DNA from: Candidatus Gastranaerophilales bacterium
GTDB taxonomy: Bacteria; Cyanobacteriota; Vampirovibrionia; Gastranaerophilales; Gastranaerophilaceae
DNA: 64,000 nucleotides
Direction: 5' to 3'
Assembly: GCA_944323955.1 (NCBI GenBank)
Contig: CALUUK010000009.1
Location: forward strand, 1 to 64,000
Shown here in pieces: positions 7,751-16,145 of this stretch (positions within the stretch are counted from its first letter, which is position 1; every line of letters starts with the position of its first letter). Position numbers and translations under genes: made by a program. The notes under the pieces are model-generated. The model ran no database searches. It saw nothing but the letters and a program-made list of their open reading frames with translations, and was not told where the DNA came from.

Positions 7751-7889
7751 ACAACTATAATAATTCACTTTTGGAAAAATGTTTATAATTTTAAACATAA
7801 ATTTAATAAAAATTTACAATCTATTGATTTAATTTAATTAATTGGAAAAATTTTATTTTTTTTCATAAAATCATGTTAAGAGGAGGAAC

Positions 7890-9455
7890 ATGTTGAACAG
7901 TTTGTTATTATATATATTTATATTTTTATTCTTGTATATTGCGGTATTTACTATATATTTTTTGATAATTGTTTTTGCAAGCGTGTCAAATATTAAAAAA
8001 GAAGAAAACCCGAATGAGCCTGCCGCATATAAAAATCTTATTGTGATAATTTATTCTCACAATAATGAAAAAACTATTGTAAACCTGCTGGAACAGCTTA
8101 ATAAACAGAATTATCCGAAAGGAAATTATCAAATACATATAATTTTGGATAATTGCAGTGATAATTCCTCCAATAAACTTGAATTTGTCGGCGGTGCAAA
8201 ACTATGGCGTCTGACAGATGAAGCTCCTTTCGGAAAAGATAAAGCAATTTCATGGCTTCTTGAAAATTTAATGTCGTTTAAAAAAGTTGACGGTTATGTT
8301 TTTTTAAATGCAAACAGAATAGTTAAAAATGATTTTTTATATAATGTGAATGAAGCACTTCAACACAACAGTGTTGTTGTCGGATCAAGCGAAGTTTATC
8401 TTGAAGATGCTGATTTTTATGAAAGCGTCTGGGCAAGTGTAAACGAATATAATTCGGATATTATGAAACTTGGACGTTCAAAACTCGGTCTTGCTGTTCC
8501 TGTTGATTCGGATGTTATGGCTATGCGCCATGAGGTTCTTGAAAAAGTTAAATGTATTGATTTTAAAGATGCAAACAGCGAATTGAAATATTCTTTCCTT
8601 CTTACAAAGGTTAATTATCCTCCTATGTTTGCTCCGAAGATAAAAACGTATGTTTCTTCCGCTGATTATGAAGTAAGAAGACCCTCATTCTCGTTTAAAA
8701 TGTCTCTGTTTGCACATTGTTTTAATTTTAGAATGCTTTCTAATATTGAATTCTCTGAATTCTTATTTTCACTGTTAAAACCCAATCCGATAATTTTAAT
8801 TGCGATGCTGCTTCTTGTCGGAATATATTCCTGCAACTATTCTTTCACTTTTGATATGTTTTGGGTTGCAGCTCTTGCGATTGTGCTTGCAGTGACTTTC
8901 GGAGTTTCAATATATAAGTCGCATCTTTATATAAAACCGTTGATTTATCTGGCTTCATGTCCTTTTCTTACTTTGGCGGAAGCATTATCGGATGCTGCTT
9001 TTGTTAAAAAAATATTTAAATTCCCCAAAAAAGAACAGAAGATGAATATTGAAAAAATTACCGTTCCCGTCAGTGTTACAAACGGAAGAAGTGTTTTCCC
9101 ATGTTCAATTGACCTTATCTCGGAAGGCGGATTTAAGAAAGCGGTATTCAGATATAAAAATAAAAGACAAGAGACCGCGCAAAGTTATGTCAGAATGTGT
9201 GATGCAGTCAAAAATATTTCCGATATATTAGAACAACATGGTTTCAGAATAAAGATATGTCAATCATGCGCATATTTTTCACCAAAAATAGACGGCACAA
9301 ATAATATGATTAAAGGTTATTGTAATCAAAAGGCAGTTCAAGATTCCAACTGCAGTGACTTACCCGAAACCTTGCTCTGGTCTTCCTGCGAATATTATAT
9401 TCCCGAAGAGGTAAATAAAGTAATTGATATAGCAGATTATATTAAAAACAGATAA
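7890..9455 (+). CDS. Membrane glycosyltransferase family 2-like protein with degenerate DXD and Cys-rich tail
   Basis: 521 residues: an N-terminal membrane helix (about 5-30), a GT2/CesA-like domain (about 48-280) with IIYSHNNEKTI and the family's DNCSD loop at 87-91, two to three membrane helices (about 295-365), and a cytosolic C-terminal domain of about 150 residues. The usual metal-binding DAD is LNAN (Asn140, Asn142), and no clear QxxRW motif is seen, so processive catalysis is doubtful. The tail carries a CQSC pair and further cysteines (GYC, SNC, SSC), resembling a metal or Fe-S site. AGGAGG lies only 3 nt before ATG 7890, so TTG 7893 is an alternative start. Genome neighbours do not identify a glycan. 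Confidence 0.65.
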   Translation: MLNSLLLYIFIFLFLYIAVFTIYFLIIVFASVSNIKKEENPNEPAAYKNLIVIIYSHNNEKTIVNLLEQLNKQNYPKGNYQIHIILDNCSDNSSNKLEFVGGAKLWRLTDEAPFGKDKAISWLLENLMSFKKVDGYVFLNANRIVKNDFLYNVNEALQHNSVVVGSSEVYLEDADFYESVWASVNEYNSDIMKLGRSKLGLAVPVDSDVMAMRHEVLEKVKCIDFKDANSELKYSFLLTKVNYPPMFAPKIKTYVSSADYEVRRPSFSFKMSLFAHCFNFRMLSNIEFSEFLFSLLKPNPIILIAMLLLVGIYSCNYSFTFDMFWVAALAIVLAVTFGVSIYKSHLYIKPLIYLASCPFLTLAEALSDAAFVKKIFKFPKKEQKMNIEKITVPVSVTNGRSVFPCSIDLISEGGFKKAVFRYKNKRQETAQSYVRMCDAVKNISDILEQHGFRIKICQSCAYFSPKIDGTNNMIKGYCNQKAVQDSNCSDLPETLLWSSCEYYIPEEVNKVIDIADYIKNR

Positions 9456-9553
9456 ATGTAACAAAATATAAAGAATTATTAATACCCGATTAAAGTTCTT
9501 AAAAAATATACCGATATATATTATACAAGTACTATAATACGGGAGAAAAGCAA

Positions 9554-10300
9554 ATGGGCTTATCATCACTACAGGGAAGATTGTTAATGCTTGTCGGAAG
9601 ACAAAGTGATGTCGAATTGCAGCAAATGGATATTTCCGAAATGCAAAATCGTTTGGCTATGACACAAATGCAGGTAGCTCAGGACTATAATGATGCATTG
9701 AACAATAAAAAACTTGTAATTAAAGTCGAAAAAGATTCCGATACTTTTGAATATGAGAAAAAAGATGTTGACTACGAAACAATGTCTTCGGAAGGCTTAG
9801 TTGCAGTTACGGCAAGAAATGAAGTTTTGCTTAAAAAAGATAAAGACGGAAATTGGATTATTCCTACGACAAAGGACGGAGAAGAGCTTGTAAGCATTAA
9901 AAACGGAAAAGCAATTATATTAAATGATACGGAAAAAACCGAGTATAAAATAAAAGACGGAACTAAATATCTTGCTAACGGCGAGAGTATCACAAAAGCA
10001 TTTGAAAACGGTGCTTTGTATATGATTGATACTCAAAATCCCGGCAGTGCAAAGATATCTTCAATCGGAATTGCTTCTCAGTCTGAAATGGAATGGGTTC
10101 TTGATACATCTGATGATGCTGCAGCTGAGACAAAATATCAGTATGAATTAGCTAAAATATCAAAACAGGATAATACTTACGATATTGAAATGGAAAAACT
10201 TGAAACGGAACATACCGCATTGTCTAAAGAATATGAATCAACAACAAAAGCGATAGACAGTAATATAGAAAGAACCTTTAATTTATTCCAGAACGGTTAA
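9554..10300 (+). CDS. Lineage-specific coiled-coil protein, unknown function
   Basis: 248 residues. The N-terminus (MGLSSLQGRLLMLVGRQSDV, then a Gln/Met-rich helix) and the C-terminal helices (about 195-248, ending in a TTKAIDSNIERTFNLFQ segment) look alpha-helical and coiled-coil. Between them lies a Lys/Asp/Gly-rich beta-type region (about 45-190). There is no signal peptide. Proteins with this MGLS...LL...R.SDV start seem to form a family in melainabacterial genomes, but I know of no assigned function. It has a TATAAT at 9533-9538, a GGGAGA Shine-Dalgarno and its own terminator, so it is probably monocistronic. Confidence 0.7.
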   Translation: MGLSSLQGRLLMLVGRQSDVELQQMDISEMQNRLAMTQMQVAQDYNDALNNKKLVIKVEKDSDTFEYEKKDVDYETMSSEGLVAVTARNEVLLKKDKDGNWIIPTTKDGEELVSIKNGKAIILNDTEKTEYKIKDGTKYLANGESITKAFENGALYMIDTQNPGSAKISSIGIASQSEMEWVLDTSDDAAAETKYQYELAKISKQDNTYDIEMEKLETEHTALSKEYESTTKAIDSNIERTFNLFQNG

Positions 10301-10320
10301 TGATAGGCTGAATAGAATAA

Positions 10321-10348
10321 AAAAGAGACCGGATATCCGGTCTCTTTT
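10321..10348 (+). terminator. Intrinsic terminator after the coiled-coil gene
   Basis: A perfect palindrome: AAAAGAGACCGG, AT/AT centre, then CCGGTCTCTTTT, running into TTATT. It lies 20 bp after the stop of the 9554-10300 gene and is symmetric enough to work on both strands. Confidence 0.85.
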
Positions 10349-10439
10349 TATTACAAATTGTTAATAAATTAAAAAACATAAATTCTTTTGCGCAATTAAA
10401 TTATTTATTTGTTTTAATAATTATATAAAAGGGGTGGAC

Positions 10440-12248
10440 ATGGTTACAGGTATAGGATCAGCACAAGAATATTTGACTTCAAACTCAGGAATTAGTTCCG
10501 ATAATGTTCAAAATACTATTTCAAAGTCAAAACAGGTAGTAACTGATAATATTGAAAGCAGTTCTGCAGTAAAAGCCGTTTCCGGAAATGCTTCCGACCC
10601 TACTGTAATGAGAAATACGCTACTTTTGTTACCGCCATTACTTCTCGCAGATAAGTTTATTGAATCAAAAATTGCGGGGAATGAAACATCTTCTCTGCTT
10701 GCAAAAGCCGGAAAATTAGGAGATAAACTCTCTAATTTATTACATTTAGATAATATTATTTCTAAAGAAACAGGTTCAAAAATTTCCGGTTTCTTATCAA
10801 ATAACAGATTTACGAAATATTTCACACAAAATTATAAAGCAATTCCAAAGTCTTCTTTTGCAAAAAGCCAGACTCTTGCTGATAAATTTTCACAAGAAAT
10901 AATCAGTACGTTAAAAGGATTTGTGACAAATGAAAGCAATGCGGAAACACTGAATAAATTGTCTAAAGAAACAGTTGAATTTCTTACAAATGCAGCAAAA
11001 GACGGTAAAAGTGCCTCATCCGTTCCCGTAGATAAATTAGTCGGAGTTGTAGACGATTTAATTGCAAATGGTGTTACAAGCATATCAGAAAAAGGATTAT
11101 TAACATCTAAAAATATAAATCTGTCCGGACTGAGAAATAAATTAAAAGCAGCCGATATGCAAATGGGAAAAACAGGTTTGGGACAGGCTTTTTCAAAAGG
11201 TTTGTTGAAATCAAAAGAATTAATAACCTTTGGCGGAGGATTAATGGGTCTTGGTTTTACCGCCAATGCATTTATTCAGGCGATTAAAGCTGCAAAAGAG
11301 GCACCTAAAGGAGAAAAGAAAGCTACATTTATGCATGTACTTTCTGAAAATTATATAGGACTGTTACTATTTACTCCGAGTATAAATCTCCTTTATAAAG
11401 CGGGCGGTAATAAATATAGAGGAATGAGCGTGGAAGCAAGAAACGCTCTTAAGGATTTAATTCAAAAAACAAATTCAAACGGAAATTTAACAAAAGAAGC
11501 ATACAAGATAGCACAAATGCAGAAAAAACTTTTGCTCAAAGGTGTTGATAAGGATAAAGTGGCAGAACTTGCAGGTAAAAGTTTAACTGAGGCAAAAACG
11601 TTATTTTCTTCGTTAAAAAATAGCGGAGCTAAATTAAAATTCTGGGAAAAACCGTTAAAGGCAGCAGGAAATATCCTTACAATGGGTTTAGATTCCATTA
11701 AAAAACCTGCTTCATCAAAATTAGGCAAAATTACCGGAAAGTTAAAAGGCTTTACGGGCGGGTTGGGACGTTTCCTTGTAATTTTAATGGTGTTACAGCC
11801 GCTTCTTCAAAAACCCGTTACAAAATTGTTCCATAAAATCTTCGGAGAACCGAAAACATATCTTGCAAAGCAAAAACAGGCAGAAGATAATTCTTCCGCA
11901 GAACAGCCGAAAGAGAACCCCGAATCTGTTTCTTCCGATAAAACAGACAAAAGTGAAACTAATTTATTAAAAATCTTTGATAAAAAAACGGATAAACAAG
12001 TATCTTCACAACAAACAACTCCTATGCAAAATGCGGTTCCGGCTCAACCCGTAAAACCGCAAAAGACCGAAGAAGAGATTCCCGCTTTAAATATATTCAA
12101 TAAAAATAAATCCAAAGAAACAGGCTATATTCCTTCTATAGAAGTGGATTTTGCAGACGCAAACACAAGAGAAGCAGAACTTGAAAAACAGGCTGATGCA
12201 TTTATAGCACAAAAAGATAAAGAATTGGCACAATATAAAACAAATTAG
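10440..12248 (+). CDS. Large lineage-specific protein with hydrophobic helices, unknown function
   Basis: About 602 residues. I chose ATG 10440 because the AAAAGGGG Shine-Dalgarno overlaps the alternative GTG at 10434. The N-terminal third is Ser/Asn/Lys-rich and helical. Hydrophobic segments occur near residues 265-285 (FGGGLMGLGFTANAFIQAI), 305-320 (NYIGLLLFTPSINLLY) and 440-460 (GRFLVILMVLQPLLQK), followed by a charged, disordered Lys/Gln/Glu tail of about 130 residues. There is no signal peptide. I do not recognise a family; the layout (helices separated by long polar arms) resembles a membrane-inserting or scaffold protein. It stands before the xer gene, which has its own promoter. Confidence 0.7.
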   Translation: MVTGIGSAQEYLTSNSGISSDNVQNTISKSKQVVTDNIESSSAVKAVSGNASDPTVMRNTLLLLPPLLLADKFIESKIAGNETSSLLAKAGKLGDKLSNLLHLDNIISKETGSKISGFLSNNRFTKYFTQNYKAIPKSSFAKSQTLADKFSQEIISTLKGFVTNESNAETLNKLSKETVEFLTNAAKDGKSASSVPVDKLVGVVDDLIANGVTSISEKGLLTSKNINLSGLRNKLKAADMQMGKTGLGQAFSKGLLKSKELITFGGGLMGLGFTANAFIQAIKAAKEAPKGEKKATFMHVLSENYIGLLLFTPSINLLYKAGGNKYRGMSVEARNALKDLIQKTNSNGNLTKEAYKIAQMQKKLLLKGVDKDKVAELAGKSLTEAKTLFSSLKNSGAKLKFWEKPLKAAGNILTMGLDSIKKPASSKLGKITGKLKGFTGGLGRFLVILMVLQPLLQKPVTKLFHKIFGEPKTYLAKQKQAEDNSSAEQPKENPESVSSDKTDKSETNLLKIFDKKTDKQVSSQQTTPMQNAVPAQPVKPQKTEEEIPALNIFNKNKSKETGYIPSIEVDFADANTREAELEKQADAFIAQKDKELAQYKTN

Positions 12249-12249
12249 T

Positions 12250-12278
12250 TTAACAAATTTATAAATCAGTGCTAAAAT
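12250..12278 (+). promoter_or_regulatory. Promoter of the xer gene, predicting a leaderless mRNA
   Basis: TTAACA (12250-12255), a 17 bp spacer and TAAAAT (12273-12278). The ATG at 12285 is 6 nt after the -10, which is where transcription would start, and there is no Shine-Dalgarno. Confidence 0.55.
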
Positions 12279-12284
12279 TCTTTT

Positions 12285-13151
12285 ATGCTTCTTCAAAATG
12301 TATCTTTATATTTAGAGTATCTCGAAGTTGAAAGAGGTTTGGCAAAGAATACAGTTGAATCTTACAGAGGTGATTTGTATTCTTTATGTGCGTTTCTTCA
12401 AACCCTCGATGTAACACAATCTGATGCTGTAAATCGTGTTCATCTGAATATGTATATAAAAAATTTACATGATAAAAATTATACTCCGTTTAGTATTGCA
12501 AGACAAATAGCCTCTATAAAAGGGTTTTTTAAATGGCTCTGTGTTTGTTCCTTAATACAAAATAATCCGGCACTGGCGATTGAACAGCCAAAATTGCCGA
12601 AAAGGCTTCCTAAGGTGCTTTCAATAAGTGAAATAAGAGAGCTCTTGTCTGAAAATATGAGTATTTTGCATAAAGCTATTTTTGAACTATTGTATGCTTC
12701 GGGGTTAAGAGTTTCGGAACTTTCAGATATGTTGTTGAAAAACATTGATTTGCAGGCGAAATATGTAAGATGCCTTGGAAAAGGTTCAAAAGAAAGAATT
12801 GTACCTGTTGGTGATATGGCCTGCTCTGCTATAAAGAAATATTTAAAAGAACGGGAATATATTCTAAAAAAATATAATACGACATCAAAATACTGTTTTA
12901 TAAAAGAGAACGGTAAAAAATTAACCCGTCAGGATGTTTATTTATTTATTCATTCAATAGGCAAGAGTATTGATAAAGATATTTCTCCTCATACAATCAG
13001 GCATTCTTTTGCTACTCATTTGCTTGAAAACGGTGCTGATTTAAGAGTTGTTCAGGAACTTTTAGGGCACAGCAATGTATCTACAACCCAGCTTTATACT
13101 CATATAAGTAAAAAGAGACTTAAAGATATATATTTTTCTATTAATAAATGA
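12285..13151 (+). CDS. xerD: XerC/XerD-type tyrosine recombinase
   Basis: 288 residues, standard Xer length. It has an N-terminal core-binding SAM-like domain (YLEVERGLAKNTVESYRGDL) and a catalytic domain with Arg142 in YASGLRVSEL, Lys166 in LGKGSKER, His236-x-x-Arg239, His262 in LLGHSN, and the nucleophile Tyr271 in TTQLYTH. It should resolve chromosome dimers at a dif site. The C-terminal NGADLRVVQ is XerD-like and ELLGHSN is XerC-like, so the paralog name is uncertain. No integrase-type neighbours or attachment repeats are visible, so a housekeeping role is more likely than a mobile element. Its mRNA is probably leaderless. Confidence 0.9.
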   Translation: MLLQNVSLYLEYLEVERGLAKNTVESYRGDLYSLCAFLQTLDVTQSDAVNRVHLNMYIKNLHDKNYTPFSIARQIASIKGFFKWLCVCSLIQNNPALAIEQPKLPKRLPKVLSISEIRELLSENMSILHKAIFELLYASGLRVSELSDMLLKNIDLQAKYVRCLGKGSKERIVPVGDMACSAIKKYLKEREYILKKYNTTSKYCFIKENGKKLTRQDVYLFIHSIGKSIDKDISPHTIRHSFATHLLENGADLRVVQELLGHSNVSTTQLYTHISKKRLKDIYFSINK

Positions 13152-13229
13152 TAAATATTTCTTAACCTAATAGCAAAAAAAATTATTCAGGTTCTTTAAA
13201 CCATCAGGTGATAGAAAATAGGTTGGAAT

Positions 13230-13700
13230 ATGAAAATCTCGGCAATAACATCTAATTATGCAAATTTAAATGAAGCACAGAGTTTTAAAGGTTTATGGGG
13301 AAAAACATCAAAAAATATTGACAGAGATCCTGTATTGAGGGTTCCCGCTCACTATGAAACATATTACTATTATCCATGTGCGGATGAAACCCAAGAACAA
13401 ATTGATGAAGTTGTTAATAAATATAACAAAGCCTATATGGATGAGTCGGGAGATCAGAGCGTATATGTAGTAAATGCATGCAAGGTTTGTACCGTGCTGC
13501 CGTTTTCTCTTCAAGCGTTAGAATTGTACGATAAAGCACAAACATGTATAGACACTCCCGAAAATACCAAAATTCATACATATTTATCCAGATCATCCGA
13601 TTTGTATAAAAATCTGGAAGAAGGACAGCAAATTTCTGCCGTAAACCGTATTTTTGATCCGCTGCTTCCAAAGAAAAAAAGATTTGATTTAGAAGGTTAG
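13230..13700 (+). CDS. Small lineage-specific protein with N-terminal SFKG element
   Basis: 156 residues, no signal peptide or membrane segment. It begins MKISAITSNYANLNEAQSFKGLWG. Short N-terminal segments with an SFKG/NFKG core appear repeatedly in melainabacterial hypothetical proteins. The middle contains a Tyr-rich run (HYETYYYYP) and three cysteines, two in the NACKVC pair. The stop is followed after 7 bp by the convergent transporter gene. Function unknown; possible cell-surface or effector candidate, but nothing in the sequence proves export. Confidence 0.65.
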   Translation: MKISAITSNYANLNEAQSFKGLWGKTSKNIDRDPVLRVPAHYETYYYYPCADETQEQIDEVVNKYNKAYMDESGDQSVYVVNACKVCTVLPFSLQALELYDKAQTCIDTPENTKIHTYLSRSSDLYKNLEEGQQISAVNRIFDPLLPKKKRFDLEG

Positions 13701-13707
13701 TCTGATT

Positions 13708-14985
13708 TTATATTAAGATTGATGCCATACAGGCAGAAATGTATGATGTGAGAGTCCCTGCAATAAGGGCTCTTATTCCCATTCTTGCCAGATTTTTTCT
13801 TTGATTGGGAGCAATTTCGCCTATACCTGAAATTTGAATGGCAACGGAGGAAAAATTCGCAAAGCCTGACAGTGCAAATGTTGCAATTATAAAACTTCTT
13901 TCTGATATTGCACTTTTTATTGACATTAAATCGGTGAATGCAATTGCTTCATTAAGAACAAACTTAGTACCCAATAGCGAACCTACGTTTGTTATTTCAT
14001 TTAAAGGAATACCTATTAAAAGTGCAAAAACCGAAAATATTCTGCCAAAAATAGCTTTAACGGATAAATGTTCTATATCAAGACCGATAAAGGTTAAATT
14101 CCAATGCAAATAGTTATGTGCAAGGACGCCGATTTTACCGAGAAAATAATCAATCAGTGCAATTAATGCAATTAATGCTATCAGCATTGCAATTACGTTG
14201 AGCCCTACTTTCATACCGTCCGAAGCACCTTTTGAAATCGAATCAAGAACATTAACATCTGTTCTTCTTTGCTTGATTTTAAAATCATGTTTTGTTTGGG
14301 GTTCCAATGTTTCAGGATAAATTATTTTTGAAACAACAAGAGCACCGGGTGCCGCCATAATACAAGCTGCAAGCATATATTGAGCCGGAACACCCAATCC
14401 TGCATATACGGCAATAAGTCCTCCTGAAAGACATGCCATACTTCCTGTCATTGATGCAAGAATTTCAGACCTTGTTAAATTAGGAAGATACGGTTTTATC
14501 ATAATTTGTGCGACAACCTGCCCTACAAAAGAACTTGCTACATTTGATAAGGCTTCGGCGCCCGATACATCCATTAGTTTATTAACTATTTTCCCTAAAA
14601 AAGCTACAACGCGCTGCATAATCCCGTAATAATACAGTATATTTACAAGTATCATCATAAATATTAAAGCAGGGATTAAGTTTAGCGCGAATATAAATGA
14701 TTTATCTCCGAACAAATCTCTTAACACTTCAGGGCTGTTGGACAATGGGCCGAATACGAAATTAGAACCTTCCGTTGCAAAATCAAGAATTTTTTCTACA
14801 AAATTACCTATATACTCAAAAATTAATTTCCCGGGTTCAAATTTTAAGATAAATGCAGCAAGTGAAAATTGCAATATAAGACCTACCGTTATTGTTTTAT
14901 AGTTTATTGCTTTTCTGTTGCCGGACATCAAAAATGCAATGAGTAACATTGCCGCGATTCCGAGAATTCCTAATAAAATATGCAT
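13708..14985 (-). CDS. CNT-family (NupC) nucleoside transporter, divergent binding motif
   Basis: 425 residues with about 8-10 hydrophobic segments and the inverted-repeat layout of concentrative nucleoside transporters. The second half keeps the family's key residues: NE at 345-346 in FVLNEAIAF and the GFANFSS loop at 374-380. In the first half, the normally near-invariant GQTEAPL loop that contacts the base reads GQVVAQI (residues 155-161), while the flanking IKPYLPNLTRSE is normal, so this is not a frameshift. It therefore imports a nucleoside or a related compound with altered specificity. It is monocistronic on the minus strand. Confidence 0.85.
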   Translation of the reverse strand: MHILLGILGIAAMLLIAFLMSGNRKAINYKTITVGLILQFSLAAFILKFEPGKLIFEYIGNFVEKILDFATEGSNFVFGPLSNSPEVLRDLFGDKSFIFALNLIPALIFMMILVNILYYYGIMQRVVAFLGKIVNKLMDVSGAEALSNVASSFVGQVVAQIMIKPYLPNLTRSEILASMTGSMACLSGGLIAVYAGLGVPAQYMLAACIMAAPGALVVSKIIYPETLEPQTKHDFKIKQRRTDVNVLDSISKGASDGMKVGLNVIAMLIALIALIALIDYFLGKIGVLAHNYLHWNLTFIGLDIEHLSVKAIFGRIFSVFALLIGIPLNEITNVGSLLGTKFVLNEAIAFTDLMSIKSAISERSFIIATFALSGFANFSSVAIQISGIGEIAPNQRKNLARMGIRALIAGTLTSYISACMASILI

Positions 14986-15041
14986 AAAAAATTCCTAAAT
15001 TATACTAATGAAATAATTTTACTATAAACATACGGCCAAAG

Positions 15042-15066
15042 AAAAAAAGAGCATAACAGCTCTTTT
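15042..15066 (-). terminator. Intrinsic terminator overlapping the lipoprotein stop codon
   Basis: AAAAGAGC / GCTCTTTT with a 6-nt loop and a T-rich tail on the minus strand. It overlaps the stop of the 15066-15665 gene and separates it from the transporter gene. Confidence 0.75.
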
Positions 15067-15665
15067 TATTTTGTTTTTCTTATTTCTTTGATTTTGTCAT
15101 TATATTCTTTTACCGTAGTATCTCTTTGTTCTGTAAGTGAAGTCTTTTCTTTATTTAATGTATATATTTTGTTTTGTCTTTGTGTTTCTGTCAAAGTAGT
15201 GGAATATTCTGCCGCTTTAATTTGAGCTTTTATATCTCGTATTTTTGAATTATATGCCGCTTTTTTCGTATCTCTTTCAACTTTAAGTTTTTTTATTGCG
15301 GCTGATTTCTCAAGACTTTCCAAAGTTACGGGCTTATTGGGATTTAAATCATCAATAAAATCTTTTGTATTATCAACTGCATTATTCGTAAATTCTTTTG
15401 TTGATTCCCAGGTTTTTATTGTTGCATCTTTTGTTTTTTCATAGCCTTTTTTTGTGGCTTCAACAGTTTTATTTGTTGATTCTTTTAATTTTGACGAAGT
15501 GTTTGAAGGCTTTTGATTTTTATACTTAACATCAATAGTTTCAATCTGGCTTGCCGGAATTTCAATTGTTACAACGGGCTGGGTTGCGGCAGCTTCATCA
15601 GCAAAAGTAATGCTGCAGCCTGATAAAAGTAAAACAGCAGTTAATGATGTTAATATCTTTTTCAT
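15066..15665 (-). CDS. Coiled-coil lipoprotein
   Basis: 199 residues with a lipoprotein signal peptide; the lipobox LLSGC puts the modified cysteine at residue 17. The mature part is highly charged and helical: a repeating Thr/Lys region (ATKKGYEKTKDATIKTWEST, with similar 11-residue periodicity as in LEA-like or apolipoprotein-like helices) at about 68-105, then a Lys/Glu coiled coil at about 125-199. It is probably anchored in the outer or inner membrane as an elongated rod, Lpp-like in character though unrelated in sequence. A terminator overlaps its stop. No family recognised. Confidence 0.75.
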   Translation of the reverse strand: MKKILTSLTAVLLLSGCSITFADEAAATQPVVTIEIPASQIETIDVKYKNQKPSNTSSKLKESTNKTVEATKKGYEKTKDATIKTWESTKEFTNNAVDNTKDFIDDLNPNKPVTLESLEKSAAIKKLKVERDTKKAAYNSKIRDIKAQIKAAEYSTTLTETQRQNKIYTLNKEKTSLTEQRDTTVKEYNDKIKEIRKTK

Positions 15666-15726
15666 GTCTTCTCCTTCTTATATATCTATATTTATAATTT
15701 ACCTTGGATTTTATATTTCTGTCAAT

Positions 15727-15760
15727 AAAAAAAGAGACCTCTTTTGAGGTCTCTTTTTTT
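15727..15760 (-). terminator. Strong bidirectional intrinsic terminator
   Basis: A 15 bp perfect stem (A7 GAGACCTC / GAGGTCTC T7) with loop TTTT, 12 bp downstream of the 15772-16128 gene. The T tract exists on both strands. Confidence 0.88.
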
Positions 15761-15771
15761 ATTGTAATTGT

Positions 15772-16128
15772 TTATTTGAAAAGATTTTTCACACCGTCAA
15801 CGGTATTTTTAGCATCTTGTTTTACCTGGTTAGCGGCTTTTTCTCTGGCAGCTTGTTTTTCTTTCGCTTCTTTTTCTCTTTGAGCTTGTTTCGCTTTTGC
15901 ATCAGCTTTTGCTTTTTCAATTTCTGCCTGTTTTGCTTTTAATGCTTTTTCATTTTCAGCTTGTTTTGCTTTTACATCGGATTTTGCTTTTTCTAAAGCA
16001 TTTTGTTCTTTTGATGTATCCAATTTTAAGGTTGGTTTTGTAAATGTGATGTCAGCTGCATTTGCTGCGATATTGCAGGAAACAGTTATAAACCCGGTTA
16101 AAAATAATGTCAAAAATGTTTTTTTCAT
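15772..16128 (-). CDS. Small exported Ala/Lys/Glu coiled-coil protein
   Basis: 118 residues with a signal peptide likely cleaved at ANA/AD near residue 24. The mature protein is almost one continuous helix built from AKQAE-type heptads (residues 45-100), followed by a short NTVDGVKNLFK end. A cysteine at residue 18 is inside the signal region, so a lipoprotein is less likely. An AAGGAG Shine-Dalgarno precedes the ATG. It is co-transcribed with the AsmA-like gene 17 bp upstream. A structural envelope role is inferred from composition only. Confidence 0.7.
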   Translation of the reverse strand: MKKTFLTLFLTGFITVSCNIAANAADITFTKPTLKLDTSKEQNALEKAKSDVKAKQAENEKALKAKQAEIEKAKADAKAKQAQREKEAKEKQAAREKAANQVKQDAKNTVDGVKNLFK

Positions 16129-16145
16129 GTTTTGCTCCTTACTTT

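Larger units (their letters stand above)
7336..7889. other. Divergent intergenic region, 554 bp
   Basis: This is the only gene-free stretch over 300 bases. It separates the polyamine operon (minus) from the glycosyltransferase-like gene (plus). It holds the possible leader ORF (7352-7492), the polyamine promoter candidate (7525-7552), a plus-strand promoter candidate (7615-7642), a small inverted repeat GGTTGCTCAACC (about 7667-7678), the hairpin with A/T tract at 7689-7712 and the candidate small RNA 7689-7750. The remainder up to the Shine-Dalgarno at 7881 is simple AT-rich sequence with nothing else I can name. Confidence 0.6.

Noticed and set aside
7738-7788. A 16-codon TTG ORF on the plus strand preceded by GGGAGGAG
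   Set aside because: It is very short with no family or conservation evidence, and the GGGAGGAG is equally the complement of the CUCCUCCC core of the candidate small RNA.
12285-13151. The tyrosine recombinase as an integrase of a mobile element
   Set aside because: Its length and motifs are those of Xer proteins, and there are no flanking repeats, tRNA site or phage genes.
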